From Bacillota bacterium (GTDB taxonomy: Bacteria > Bacillota > Clostridia > Lachnospirales > Lachnospiraceae), in NCBI GenBank assembly GCA_023411215.1, contig JAEYOY010000001.1, positions 1-64,000 on the forward strand: 64,000 nucleotides of DNA, read 5' to 3'. The notes beneath the pieces were generated by a model that was not told where the DNA came from, made no database searches, and saw nothing but the letters and a program-made list of their open reading frames with translations. Each line of letters begins with the position of its first letter. Within the stretch, counting starts at the first letter, position 1. Below are positions 35,184 to 43,927 of the stretch, piece after piece. Position numbers and translations under genes: made by a program.

Positions 35184-35939
35184 TTAATGTGATAGTAATT
35201 CATGCACGGTCTCTTTAATTAACCGTATTTTCAACACGTCCACTACTTCCCCCTGAAGCGCAGGCGGAACAAAACTATTCTTCAAAACATTTCCCTTAAG
35301 GATAAATTCGAACCATGTTGCAGCAAGTGCATAACGTCCATATACAAAATGCATATGGAAACCATCCCTGCACAGACTGATGCCACCATTCACATAATCG
35401 AAGACCGGCATGGAACGTAGCTTCTGTACCACATCTCCGCTGGGGATTACTCGAAAGGATAGTCTCTCACTCAGACTATGGTATGCCTCTTTTATGGCTA
35501 TGTGCATTTTACTCTGATCTCTGTCGTAATGAACAAAATCAGAATGCTCAGAATCAAACTCATAAGCCCATGTTTGATGAAGCAGCAGCTCAGCAGCGGG
35601 AGCATATTCCCTGACGTATTCGGAGACATTTATTATATAAGGATAAAAGGTATCGATTAGACCGCTTTTTCCACTTACCTGCTGTAGAGTAACATAATCC
35701 CAGGCTTCTTCCTTTAGTGCCTCCTTAATTGAGATTTTACGACCGGTGTATTGCCCGTTCAATTCATAATCATATGCAGCGGCATCACTCTGAATATTTG
35801 ACCAATGGGTTTCTAGAGAACATCCGCCGATATATAAATTCACTACCTTAATTTCCATACCGGAAGCCTTTGCCATAGAATAAAGATATGCCGTGGCATC
35901 CTGAGAAAAGCTGTTGCCAATAGCCAGTATGTTGACCAT
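35184..35939 (-). CDS. DUF4886 / SGNH-like hydrolase
   Basis: 251 residues, starting MVNILAIGNSFSQDATAYL: the GNSFS block is the nucleophile region of SGNH-type esterases, and the family (DUF4886) is often found with glycan-degrading genes. Further blocks are VTLQQVSGKSG and LLHQTWAY. A C-terminal Asp-x-x-His pair, as in DGFHMHFVYGRY, is present. No signal peptide. The start codon overlaps the stop of the PQ-loop gene by 1 nt (TAATG). It may be a carbohydrate esterase. Confidence 0.8.
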   Translation of the reverse strand: MVNILAIGNSFSQDATAYLYSMAKASGMEIKVVNLYIGGCSLETHWSNIQSDAAAYDYELNGQYTGRKISIKEALKEEAWDYVTLQQVSGKSGLIDTFYPYIINVSEYVREYAPAAELLLHQTWAYEFDSEHSDFVHYDRDQSKMHIAIKEAYHSLSERLSFRVIPSGDVVQKLRSMPVFDYVNGGISLCRDGFHMHFVYGRYALAATWFEFILKGNVLKNSFVPPALQGEVVDVLKIRLIKETVHELLSH

Positions 35940-36223
35940 TACTTTCCCTCCTCTTCTCTCGCTAAATCAAGCTTTCTATTACGAAAATACAGGCATAAAT
36001 CGATCATTACCATAATGAAATTAATAATATAAAATACCACAACATAATTCATCTTGCCCGCTACAAATTTTGACGCTATTCCAAACAAATAACCGATTAA
36101 AATAAAACAAATAAAAATGATACTTTTTCCCTTAGATGTCCTTGAAGTATAAGATTTGATAATTGATGTCGGCCAGGATATACCAAAGCATATCACCATT
36201 GCCGCTTCCATTAACTGTGCCAT
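35939..36223 (-). CDS. Small PQ-loop / SemiSWEET-like membrane protein
   Basis: 94 residues from the ATG at 36223 (AAGGGGAACAG upstream). Three membrane segments are likely (about 5-22, 33-52, 60-80). ISWPTSIIKSYTSRTSKGKS has the Pro-Thr of the PQ-loop family followed by the conserved Ser/Arg-rich turn. SemiSWEETs of this size are half-transporters that dimerise to move sugars. It is translationally coupled to the DUF4886 gene, which suggests a joint role with a sugar or sugar ester. The family assignment is by pattern only. Confidence 0.6.
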   Translation of the reverse strand: MAQLMEAAMVICFGISWPTSIIKSYTSRTSKGKSIIFICFILIGYLFGIASKFVAGKMNYVVVFYIINFIMVMIDLCLYFRNRKLDLAREEEGK

Positions 36224-36408
36224 TCTGTTCCCCTTCTCTTTCGTTAAGCTTTTCCCCAAATTGTAGCATTATAATACGCTTTTTTCAATAAAATTATAAA
36301 CGGACGTGCTTCATCCTATGTATGAAAGACACGCCCATATAACAGCTCTATCTTCTGACTCCCCTCATCTTTGTAATATCTTCTATTGTGCAACAGCCTT
36401 AAAACAGC

Positions 36409-38013
36409 CTATGTTACCTGCCTTTTATTCCTATTCTTAATATAGTTAAATGCATTGGTATAACCCTGATACGATAGAATTATTAGAATCGGATATACCG
36501 GATAGATATATCTTGATTTGATTTCCCATAGAATGTAGAAGCCAATAAAGCCTAACAATACTAATATAAGCAATACCTCCTCAAATCTCTTATATCTAAT
36601 ACAATAACAAAGTCTAACTGCAATAAAACAATAGATAAGAAAATTAATTCCATATAAGCCCCAAAGCAACATCCCTCGATAATGATTATTCCGGTTGAAT
36701 AGTTCCGTGGCAGAGGTTTGATAGTCATACCCTCCCATAATGCTAACATTCTTTGCTTTAACCGAATCGGGATTTACACCCAAGCCATATCGATCAATTT
36801 GGTAAGTTCCTTCTGTCCAGGTCCATATGATTTTTTTATAATACATACCTACCATATCCTCGAAGGAGGCTTCACGGAACTTTCTTCTGATTTCCTCCTT
36901 GAATAATTCTTTACTCCGTTCTTTATCATATTTTGCATTCTTTTCATAGATTTTATAACTTTTCTTATGATCAAAGAAACCAAGACGCTTCGTATCAATC
37001 CCCATATTCAACCATAGATATACCGGTGCCGAATTCTGATAGATTGATGCCTCCACCTTATGAGATGCCTGTAAAGCTGCATTCTGAGTCCAGCCAGGGA
37101 TAACAAATAGAAACAGTAGTATCAGAGTGGAAGCTGTTATCTTTTTTATTCCAAGCTTCTTGCTATTAAGTAGCAGGTAGATAATTGCAGCAATCAGGAA
37201 TATGGTTCCGATATTTCTTAAATAATTTCCGATGGATAACAACAGAGAAGCGATTACAAGCTTCATCATTCGCCTATCCTTTATGAATCTTATCATAAAA
37301 TATAGCATACCGGTAAAAAATGTCGTGGCTATTACATCATTATACATATAATTACACATAAATAATGCTGGAATAAAGGTTGCCGCGAAGATTAAGACAC
37401 CATATTCATTGGAGTTCTCACCTCTGTGCGGATTTTGCGCATCTTCTCGTGTGAATTGCTTTTTATTTACACTAAACTCTTTGTAAATCAGGTAGGTTAA
37501 CAGTGTTGTTGCAAGTGTAAAAAGTATATTAAATATTTTGATTACAAAGTATTTTCCGTGAAATGTGGATAATAACGCATTGAAATATAAAACCATTGAG
37601 AAATTATGAGGAAATTTAAAGAGATAGCCACCTTTCTGAAAGGATGAATAATCTGCTTTATCAAGTATCTCGGAAGCGATTAACAATAGTTTCTTAGAAT
37701 CGGCGGTAGGCAGCACAGGGAAGCATACAACAATCCAGTACTGTACCACAAAAGAAACCATGAGAATAATTGGTATCACCAGCTTCCCACTGAGTTTATT
37801 CAGATGTGAAAAAACATAATACAGAACTATGCTAATGATTAATAACAGAACTGATATTAATATAAAAGTCCAAAGCTTTTGTCTATGAAGGATCGGATTA
37901 TCACCATATCGATAATAATTGAACTCTGCTCTGAAAAAGAATGAGGATATAATGAATAGCCCCATAAAAAAAATTAGTATACAATAAAATATCCTTTTGA
38001 TCTGCTCAGACAT
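36409..38013 (-). CDS. Multi-spanning membrane glycosyltransferase (GT39/PMT-like)
   Basis: 534 residues with about 11-12 membrane segments. An acidic pair in the first outer loop (LPTADSKK) and a second loop with conserved aromatic residues before NPHRGENSNEYG resemble the polyprenol-phosphate-sugar-dependent mannosyltransferase (GT-C) fold. Such enzymes transfer a sugar from a lipid carrier to a protein or cell-wall polymer outside the membrane. It stands alone; no polyprenol-sugar synthase lies next to it. Donor and acceptor cannot be inferred. Confidence 0.65.
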   Translation of the reverse strand: MSEQIKRIFYCILIFFMGLFIISSFFFRAEFNYYRYGDNPILHRQKLWTFILISVLLLIISIVLYYVFSHLNKLSGKLVIPIILMVSFVVQYWIVVCFPVLPTADSKKLLLIASEILDKADYSSFQKGGYLFKFPHNFSMVLYFNALLSTFHGKYFVIKIFNILFTLATTLLTYLIYKEFSVNKKQFTREDAQNPHRGENSNEYGVLIFAATFIPALFMCNYMYNDVIATTFFTGMLYFMIRFIKDRRMMKLVIASLLLSIGNYLRNIGTIFLIAAIIYLLLNSKKLGIKKITASTLILLFLFVIPGWTQNAALQASHKVEASIYQNSAPVYLWLNMGIDTKRLGFFDHKKSYKIYEKNAKYDKERSKELFKEEIRRKFREASFEDMVGMYYKKIIWTWTEGTYQIDRYGLGVNPDSVKAKNVSIMGGYDYQTSATELFNRNNHYRGMLLWGLYGINFLIYCFIAVRLCYCIRYKRFEEVLLILVLLGFIGFYILWEIKSRYIYPVYPILIILSYQGYTNAFNYIKNRNKRQVT

Positions 38014-38371
38014 ACGAACTCCTTAATATAATTCGTAGTAATTGACTTTACTATTACTAGGTTTATTTATTTGTGTATTTTCTATTCAGGAAAATAATGT
38101 ATGCCTAAATATGTTATCCTGCGTGCTGCCAAGACATCGCGAAATTGGATAGCAGCACAAATTTGCCGATTGAAAAATCTATGATATTTCAATCTATTTC
38201 CACTGCACACATGTCTTTATCACGAGGACACTTTGCGAGAAACTGTTCGTCACACAAAGAATTTCAGTTGCAAAAATTGGTTTTTTCGTTTATGATTATA
38301 GTAAAGAAATCATTCACTTCGGATACTTAACCTATGGATTATTCAATCTTATTTTGTAAAGGAGACAGCTT
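38014..38371. other. Non-coding region upstream of tdh
   Basis: 358 nt between divergent genes. It holds a hairpin GTGCTGCC...GGATAGCAGCAC (38123-38158) and one copy of a 34-nt dispersed repeat (38165-38198). GGAGA lies before the tdh ATG. I see no T-box or glycine riboswitch motif. Confidence 0.5.
38165..38198. repeat. 34-nt dispersed stem-loop repeat, copy 1
   Basis: Matches 58387-58420 at 30 of 34 positions. It contains the inverted pair GATTGAAA/TTTCAATC, so it can fold into a small hairpin. Confidence 0.6.
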
Positions 38372-39433
38372 ATGAATGAAAGAGAAACCAAGACAATGTG
38401 GGCTCTGGTAAAGGAAAAAGCAGAACCAGGATTATGGATGAAGCGTGTTCCTATTCCATCAACCGGTAAGAACGAAGTAAAAATCAAGATTCACAAAACT
38501 TCCATCTGTGGTACTGATGTACATATCTATAACTGGGATGAATGGTCCAAAAAGACAATCCCCGTTCCGATGACCATCGGACACGAATTCGTCGGTGAGA
38601 TTGTAGAAGTCGGAGATAATGTAGAGGGCTATGAGATCGGAGAACTGGTCTCCGGAGAAGGACATATCGTCTGCGGCAAATGTCGTAATTGTCTGGCGGG
38701 ACATCGTCACCTTTGCAAGGATACCCAGGGTGTAGGCGTCAATCGTAACGGTGCCTTCGCTGAGTATCTTGTGATTCCCAACACGAATGTCTGGCGCTGT
38801 GATCCTTCCATCCGGGAAGAGCTCTTCTCCTGCTTCGATCCACTGGGCAATGCCGTTCATACAGCCCTTTCCTTTGATATGGTCGGAGAAGATGTGTTGA
38901 TTACGGGTGCTGGACCCATCGGCGCAATGGCCGCAGCAGTCTGCCGCCATGTCGGTGCAAGACATATAGTTGTCACCGATGTCAATGAATATCGACTGGA
39001 GCTTGCCAAACAACTAGGTGCTAACTGCATCATCAATGTATCCAAGGAAAAGGTTTCTGACGTAATGAAAACACTAGGTATGCGGGAAGGCTTTGATGTC
39101 GGTCTCGAGATGTCAGGAAGTCCGGCCGGGTTCAACGATATGGTGAATAATATGAAGCACGGCGGAAAAATAGCTCTCCTTGGATTACAAAAAGAAGGTA
39201 CGATAATTGATTGGAATAAGATAATATTTAATGGATTAACGATTAAAGGTATCTATGGTAGAGAAATGTACGAGACCTGGTATAAGATGTCAACCATGCT
39301 GCAAAGCGGATTATCCATCGATGATGTAATCACGCACCGCTTTGACGTTAAGGATTATGAGAAAGGCTTTGAGGTAATGAGATCCGGTTTTTCCGGCAAA
39401 GTAATCTTAGATTGGAGCCATATCAACGATTAA
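38372..39433 (+). CDS. tdh: L-threonine 3-dehydrogenase
   Basis: 353 residues, zinc-dependent medium-chain dehydrogenase. The catalytic zinc site is in TSICGTDVHIY and GHEFVGEI; the structural zinc cysteines are CGKCRNCLAGHRHLC; the NAD site is ITGAGPIGAMAAAV. It oxidises L-threonine to 2-amino-3-oxobutyrate with NAD+. The kbl gene follows 45 nt downstream, giving the complete two-step route from threonine to glycine and acetyl-CoA. AAAGGAG precedes the ATG. Confidence 0.95.
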   Translation: MNERETKTMWALVKEKAEPGLWMKRVPIPSTGKNEVKIKIHKTSICGTDVHIYNWDEWSKKTIPVPMTIGHEFVGEIVEVGDNVEGYEIGELVSGEGHIVCGKCRNCLAGHRHLCKDTQGVGVNRNGAFAEYLVIPNTNVWRCDPSIREELFSCFDPLGNAVHTALSFDMVGEDVLITGAGPIGAMAAAVCRHVGARHIVVTDVNEYRLELAKQLGANCIINVSKEKVSDVMKTLGMREGFDVGLEMSGSPAGFNDMVNNMKHGGKIALLGLQKEGTIIDWNKIIFNGLTIKGIYGREMYETWYKMSTMLQSGLSIDDVITHRFDVKDYEKGFEVMRSGFSGKVILDWSHIND

Positions 39434-39478
39434 CCGAACGATAGAAAAGTATACTATAGGAAAGGATTGGACTAGGCG

Positions 39479-40675
39479 ATGGAATGGAAAGAGAATATTC
39501 TAGACCTTTATAAAGCCGAGCTTCAAGCAATTAAGGAAGCCGGCCTGTTCAAGGGAGAAAGCCCTATCACTTCTGCTCAAGGTTCTAAGGTAACCTTGGC
39601 AAATGGGCGAAAAGTAATTAATATGTGTGCTAATAATTATCTTGGACTTGCGAATAACCCACAAATTATTGAGGCAGCAAAACGTTCCTATGATGAGCGA
39701 GGCTATGGATTATCCTCCGTTCGCTTTATCTGCGGAACGCAGGATATTCACAAGGATTTAGAGAAGACGATAAGCCACTTTCTTGGAACAGAGGATACCA
39801 TATTGTATTCCTCCTGTTTCGATGCAAACGGTGGATTATTTGAGACTATTCTAACTGAAGCGGATGCAGTGATCAGTGATGAGCTGAACCATGCCAGTAT
39901 TATTGACGGAGTCCGTCTGTGTAAGGCAAAACGATACCGTTATAAAAACAATAACATGGAAGACCTACGCGCCCAGCTAAAGGCCGCGGATACTGACGGT
40001 GCCAGAATTAAGCTGATTGCTACCGACGGTGTCTTTTCAATGGATGGAATTATCGCCGACTTAAAGAGCATTTGTGATCTCGCAGATGAATTCCATGCTC
40101 TTGTAATGGTTGATGATAGTCATGCAGTAGGCTTCGTAGGAAAGACCGGTCGGGGAAGCGCAGAATACTGCAGAGTTACAGACAGGGTTGATATCATTAC
40201 CGGTACCCTCGGTAAAGCCCTCGGCGGAGCCTCCGGTGGATATACCAGCGGTAGACAAGAAATTATTGATCTGCTTCGGCAAAGAAGCCGCCCTTATCTC
40301 TTCTCCAATACCTTAGCCCCTTCTATTGTCAGTGCAAGCCTTGAAGTATTTGCTATGTTAGATCATGATACCTCATTACGCGATCAGTTGGAGGCCACCA
40401 CTACCTATTATCGTGGGCTCCTAACAGATGCCGGTTTCGATATCGTCAAGGGCGTTCATCCCATCGTGCCGATTATGCTGTATGATGAAAAAGCCGCCGT
40501 AGAAATGGCCAGACGTATGATGGAAAAGGGAGTGTATGTGGTTGCCTTCTCCTACCCTGTCGTCCCTAAAGGAAAAGCCCGAATCAGGACTCAGGTATCG
40601 GCAGCACATACCAGGGAAGAGATCGATTATATCGTAAAATGCTTTATCGAAGTTAAGGAAGCGATGAATAATTAA
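39479..40675 (+). CDS. kbl: Glycine C-acetyltransferase (2-amino-3-oxobutyrate CoA ligase)
   Basis: 398 residues of the alpha-oxoamine synthase family (PLP, fold type I). Visible are the start region CANNYLGLANNP, the PLP-ring DDSHAVGFVGKTGRGS, and the Schiff-base lysine block GTLGKALGGASGGY. It splits 2-amino-3-oxobutyrate with CoA into glycine and acetyl-CoA and forms an operon with tdh, which separates it from 8-amino-7-oxononanoate synthase (bioF). Its own ribosome site is modest (GAAAGGATT some 12 nt off). Confidence 0.95.
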   Translation: MEWKENILDLYKAELQAIKEAGLFKGESPITSAQGSKVTLANGRKVINMCANNYLGLANNPQIIEAAKRSYDERGYGLSSVRFICGTQDIHKDLEKTISHFLGTEDTILYSSCFDANGGLFETILTEADAVISDELNHASIIDGVRLCKAKRYRYKNNNMEDLRAQLKAADTDGARIKLIATDGVFSMDGIIADLKSICDLADEFHALVMVDDSHAVGFVGKTGRGSAEYCRVTDRVDIITGTLGKALGGASGGYTSGRQEIIDLLRQRSRPYLFSNTLAPSIVSASLEVFAMLDHDTSLRDQLEATTTYYRGLLTDAGFDIVKGVHPIVPIMLYDEKAAVEMARRMMEKGVYVVAFSYPVVPKGKARIRTQVSAAHTREEIDYIVKCFIEVKEAMNN

Positions 40676-40733
40676 CGCACGTGCCAGTTGTTATGCAAAC
40701 AATAGAGGCATGGCATTCATATAATCAAGCTCC

Positions 40734-40804
40734 AAGAACAGGAATGGACTATAGGCTTCCCACATACACAGTGTGAGGGAGGCCTATAGTCCATTCTTGT
40801 TCTT
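40734..40804. terminator. Bidirectional hairpin terminator after kbl
   Basis: AAGAACAGGAATGGACTATAG and the complementary arm at 40777-40804 form a stem of about 28 bp with few mismatches. It lies between two convergent genes (kbl and the 163-residue membrane protein) and can serve both. Confidence 0.75.
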
Positions 40805-40888
40805 ATCAAGTCACCCGCATATTGCATACCATGGTCATCACCTGCGCAGTATCATTACCGGCAATGATTAGATGAAAACACCTGATTC

Positions 40889-41380
40889 TTATTCATTTTG
40901 GCTGATCAACTTTTTACACCTTTTCGACAAGGTGAAATAAGCATACCAAATCACACTGAAAACTATGACATAAGCAAGTGGAATTAATAGCTCTCCAATC
41001 ACCATTTCTTTCACTGTTTGGTACTGCTGCTGACCATCCCCCACCAAATGCTCTCGTGATGTTCGGTAAACATAGATAATGACCACATAGCAGGTCGAAA
41101 TGATCGCCCGTACAATTAAATATAACTTAGATATTTTGACCAGGTTTTTCTTTAACCGATAGCAATTCGTTGCAGTATATAAAGTAAAGATTACGAATAA
41201 AGTACTTAATATCAGAAAGAAAATCCGAAAGACTGGTCCTGCCTTAAAAGCCTCATTCACCTGCGCTGAGAGCGAAAGTGTCTGTAAAATATCAAATGAT
41301 AATAATGTTAAAATAAACACCAGAATAAATCCTCTTTTTTCCTCATTGTACTCATATGGCTTTCTAAATTCTTCATCCAT
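40889..41380 (-). CDS. Hypothetical four-helix membrane protein
   Basis: 163 residues from the ATG at 41380, preceded by GGAGGGGTAGTG. About four membrane segments (near 20-40, 52-75, 85-110, 130-152) separated by short charged loops (CYRLKKN, RTSREHLVGDGQQ). I do not recognise the family. It stands alone between the tdh-kbl operon and a chemoreceptor. Confidence 0.7.
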   Translation of the reverse strand: MDEEFRKPYEYNEEKRGFILVFILTLLSFDILQTLSLSAQVNEAFKAGPVFRIFFLILSTLFVIFTLYTATNCYRLKKNLVKISKLYLIVRAIISTCYVVIIYVYRTSREHLVGDGQQQYQTVKEMVIGELLIPLAYVIVFSVIWYAYFTLSKRCKKLISQNE

Positions 41381-41710
41381 CACTACCCCTCCACCTCTAC
41401 GTATCACACTAATATATAACCCTCCATAAGCCTTCAAAAGACTCAGTTATGAAGCATAATAGTGCTTCCTAATTAAGGAAAATTTCTACCCCCCCATTAT
41501 ATCTCCACATACTTATTTTGGCAAGACCAGCATTGCATCTAAAATAGTACCAAATACTATTATTTCCATTGTTTACACATTAATTACATTGTTTATACAT
41601 GGAGTTCAAACCGGAAAAAATGCTATAATTTACATATGATTCATGAACCATCGGTTTTACTATTATGATGTTAAAGAAAGTACTCGTGATTAAGAGAAGG
41701 GACGTACACT
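41381..41710 (+). promoter_or_regulatory. Chemoreceptor 1 promoter region
   Basis: The 330-nt gap holds a direct repeat CATTGTTTACACAT / CATTGTTTATACAT (41567-41580 and 41587-41600) spaced exactly 20 bp, two helical turns. An extended -10 box TGCTATAAT follows at 41621-41629. No clear SigD motility promoter is seen. Confidence 0.45.
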
Positions 41711-43864
41711 ATGCGATTTCGAATTAATGTTGTTTCAAAAGTTGTAGCTGTTATAAAAAAGAAGGATATAAGGAATTCAAAACCAAAAATCACCGGAAGT
41801 AACAACACACTACCAAAGGTCAGGTTTTTCTCTACTCTGCGGTTTCGATTGATTGCTTCGTTCTTCATTCCAATCGCATGCATTATCATTCTTGGCGTTG
41901 CATCATTCCAAAAAGCATCTACAGGCATCAAAGATAATTATGAGATTTCTACCGCTGATTCTATTAATATGGCGGCAGAATATATGAGGTTTGGTTTTCA
42001 GAACGTATTAGCTGCAAGTAATCAATATGCTAGTGATAACGCACTTGCACAGTATCTGTCGAACACCGGAGATATGCTCGAATTGAGTAGTACCAAATCA
42101 TCTTATTCCAAATCCATCTCCTCCCGAAAGACCACAGATGAGTTCATTGGAAATATCTATATTATCTCAGATACGGCCTTTTCATTGTCTACAAGTCAGT
42201 TAAAATTTGATGGCTTCTATGCGGGTCTGACTGAGACTGAGATCGGAAAATATCTGAAAGAAAATCCGATGAAGACAGTGTGGGACGGTCAAGATGAGTA
42301 TCTGGACAGTAAGCTTATGACGAAGCCCTCCGATTATACCATGCGTATCATACGTGGCTTTGGTCGGCTTGATTCTGTCCTGATCATCGATATTAAAGCA
42401 GAGGCCGTAAATAAAATATTGGCAGATCTAACCATAGACAAGTCAGGTATTCTTGGCGTCATTACACCGGACGGAAAGGAGATCCTTGCAAAGACCCCGA
42501 GTGAAGGAGAAGCCACGGTGAAGGAAGACTCCGGCCCGGTTTTTACTTCTGAAACCTTCTATCAGGAAGCACTTACTCAGGCAGAACAAAACGGTTCGAA
42601 AGAAATCAATTATAGAGGGGCTCCTTACCTGTTCCTACATGCAAAAATAGGCGATACCGGTGCTATGATCTGTGTATTAATGCCGCAGTCAACCATCGAT
42701 AAACAGGCTGACAGTATCAAGCAAATAACATTGATTATAGTCGTTATTGCATGCATTCTGGCTCTCCTTACCGCTCTTCTGCTATCTATGGGAATCGATC
42801 GGACGATACAGGGCATTAATTCCGGATTGAAACTGGCCGCCAAAGGAGATTTCACCGTAACCTTTACTTCAAAACGCAAGGATGAATTCCATATTCTTAC
42901 CGAAGAGATACAAGAGACCTTTCAAAATGTTAATACATTAATTAAGCAGGTAAAGGCATCCAGCAGTGAGGTACAGCTGTCTTCCTCCGATTTATCCAAG
43001 ACCTCAGAGCAATTCTTAACTTCAGCCGAGAATATCTCCAATGCAATGAATGAGATTGAGCAAGGCATCAACCAACAGGCAAAAAATGCCGAGGAATGCC
43101 TGAACCAGATGGACAGCTTGTCTCAGAGGATTGAATTAGTTAGTGATAGCACAAAGGAAATCGGCCAGATTGCTGATAATACAAAGAAGCGGATTATAGA
43201 AGGAACTTCAGCTACAGAGGAGCTCAATCAACAGACCTCATCCACCATCGCAATCACTACTGATATCATTCATGAGATCGAGAAGCTGGCAGTGAAATCC
43301 TCTTCCATCAATAATATCATCAATGTAATTAATGACATAGCCAATCAGACCAATCTGTTATCCTTAAACGCCTCTATTGAAGCAGCCCGTGCCGGTGAGT
43401 ATGGTAAAGGCTTTGCGGTTGTCGCAAGTGAAATCAGAACCTTAGCTGAAATGTCAAAATCCTCTGTAAATGATATCAAGACAATAATCAACAGCATCCA
43501 GGCGGATACCGCAGGGGTAGTAGAGATCGCGAAAAGAGCTGAGAACGTATTAACTCTGCAGGAAAGCGCAGTGATGAATACCACAGAATCCTACAAGGAT
43601 ATTCATGAGAGTGTTGAGAAGCTTGTTGTATTCCTAAACTATATAACAGAGAATATCGCTAATATTAATGATGCAAGAATTAGTACCTTGGAAGCAGTTG
43701 AGAGCATCTCTGCCGTATTGGAAGAGATCGCAGCCTCCTCCAACAATGTTAACCAGGTATCTACTGATCAGCTAACTGCCGTCAGCTCCTTGAATGAATC
43801 CGTTACGACGCTAAGTACAAATGCCGATCATCTGGTACGTGCTGTTCAGAAGTTTACCATATAA
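41711..43864 (+). CDS. Methyl-accepting chemotaxis protein 1
   Basis: 717 residues. A basic N-terminal tail of about 47 residues precedes the first membrane segment (about 48-68); an outer sensing domain follows (about 70-340), the second membrane segment is near 341-362, then a HAMP domain and the cytoplasmic signalling helix hairpin with the tip INDIANQTNLLSLNASIEAARAGEYGKGFAVVA that binds CheA/CheW. The long cytoplasmic tail before the first membrane helix is unusual. AAGGGACG precedes the ATG. No other chemotaxis genes are near, so it is an orphan receptor. Confidence 0.93.
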   Translation: MRFRINVVSKVVAVIKKKDIRNSKPKITGSNNTLPKVRFFSTLRFRLIASFFIPIACIIILGVASFQKASTGIKDNYEISTADSINMAAEYMRFGFQNVLAASNQYASDNALAQYLSNTGDMLELSSTKSSYSKSISSRKTTDEFIGNIYIISDTAFSLSTSQLKFDGFYAGLTETEIGKYLKENPMKTVWDGQDEYLDSKLMTKPSDYTMRIIRGFGRLDSVLIIDIKAEAVNKILADLTIDKSGILGVITPDGKEILAKTPSEGEATVKEDSGPVFTSETFYQEALTQAEQNGSKEINYRGAPYLFLHAKIGDTGAMICVLMPQSTIDKQADSIKQITLIIVVIACILALLTALLLSMGIDRTIQGINSGLKLAAKGDFTVTFTSKRKDEFHILTEEIQETFQNVNTLIKQVKASSSEVQLSSSDLSKTSEQFLTSAENISNAMNEIEQGINQQAKNAEECLNQMDSLSQRIELVSDSTKEIGQIADNTKKRIIEGTSATEELNQQTSSTIAITTDIIHEIEKLAVKSSSINNIINVINDIANQTNLLSLNASIEAARAGEYGKGFAVVASEIRTLAEMSKSSVNDIKTIINSIQADTAGVVEIAKRAENVLTLQESAVMNTTESYKDIHESVEKLVVFLNYITENIANINDARISTLEAVESISAVLEEIAASSNNVNQVSTDQLTAVSSLNESVTTLSTNADHLVRAVQKFTI

Positions 43865-43881
43865 AGCATTATAGATTTAAG

Positions 43882-43924
43882 AAGAGTCTGTCGCATGATA
43901 AATTTTGCGACAGACTCTTTTTTA
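43882..43924. terminator. Bidirectional terminator between convergent chemoreceptor genes
   Basis: AAGAGTCTGTCGCA pairs perfectly with TGCGACAGACTCTT around a 10-nt loop, followed by T6 on the plus strand; on the minus strand the A-run complement is shorter. Confidence 0.9.
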
Positions 43925-43927
43925 AGC

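Noticed and set aside
43882..43924. AGAGTCTGTCGCA hairpin as the end of an insertion sequence
   Set aside because: It is a perfect short stem with a T run between convergent genes, which is fully explained as a terminator.
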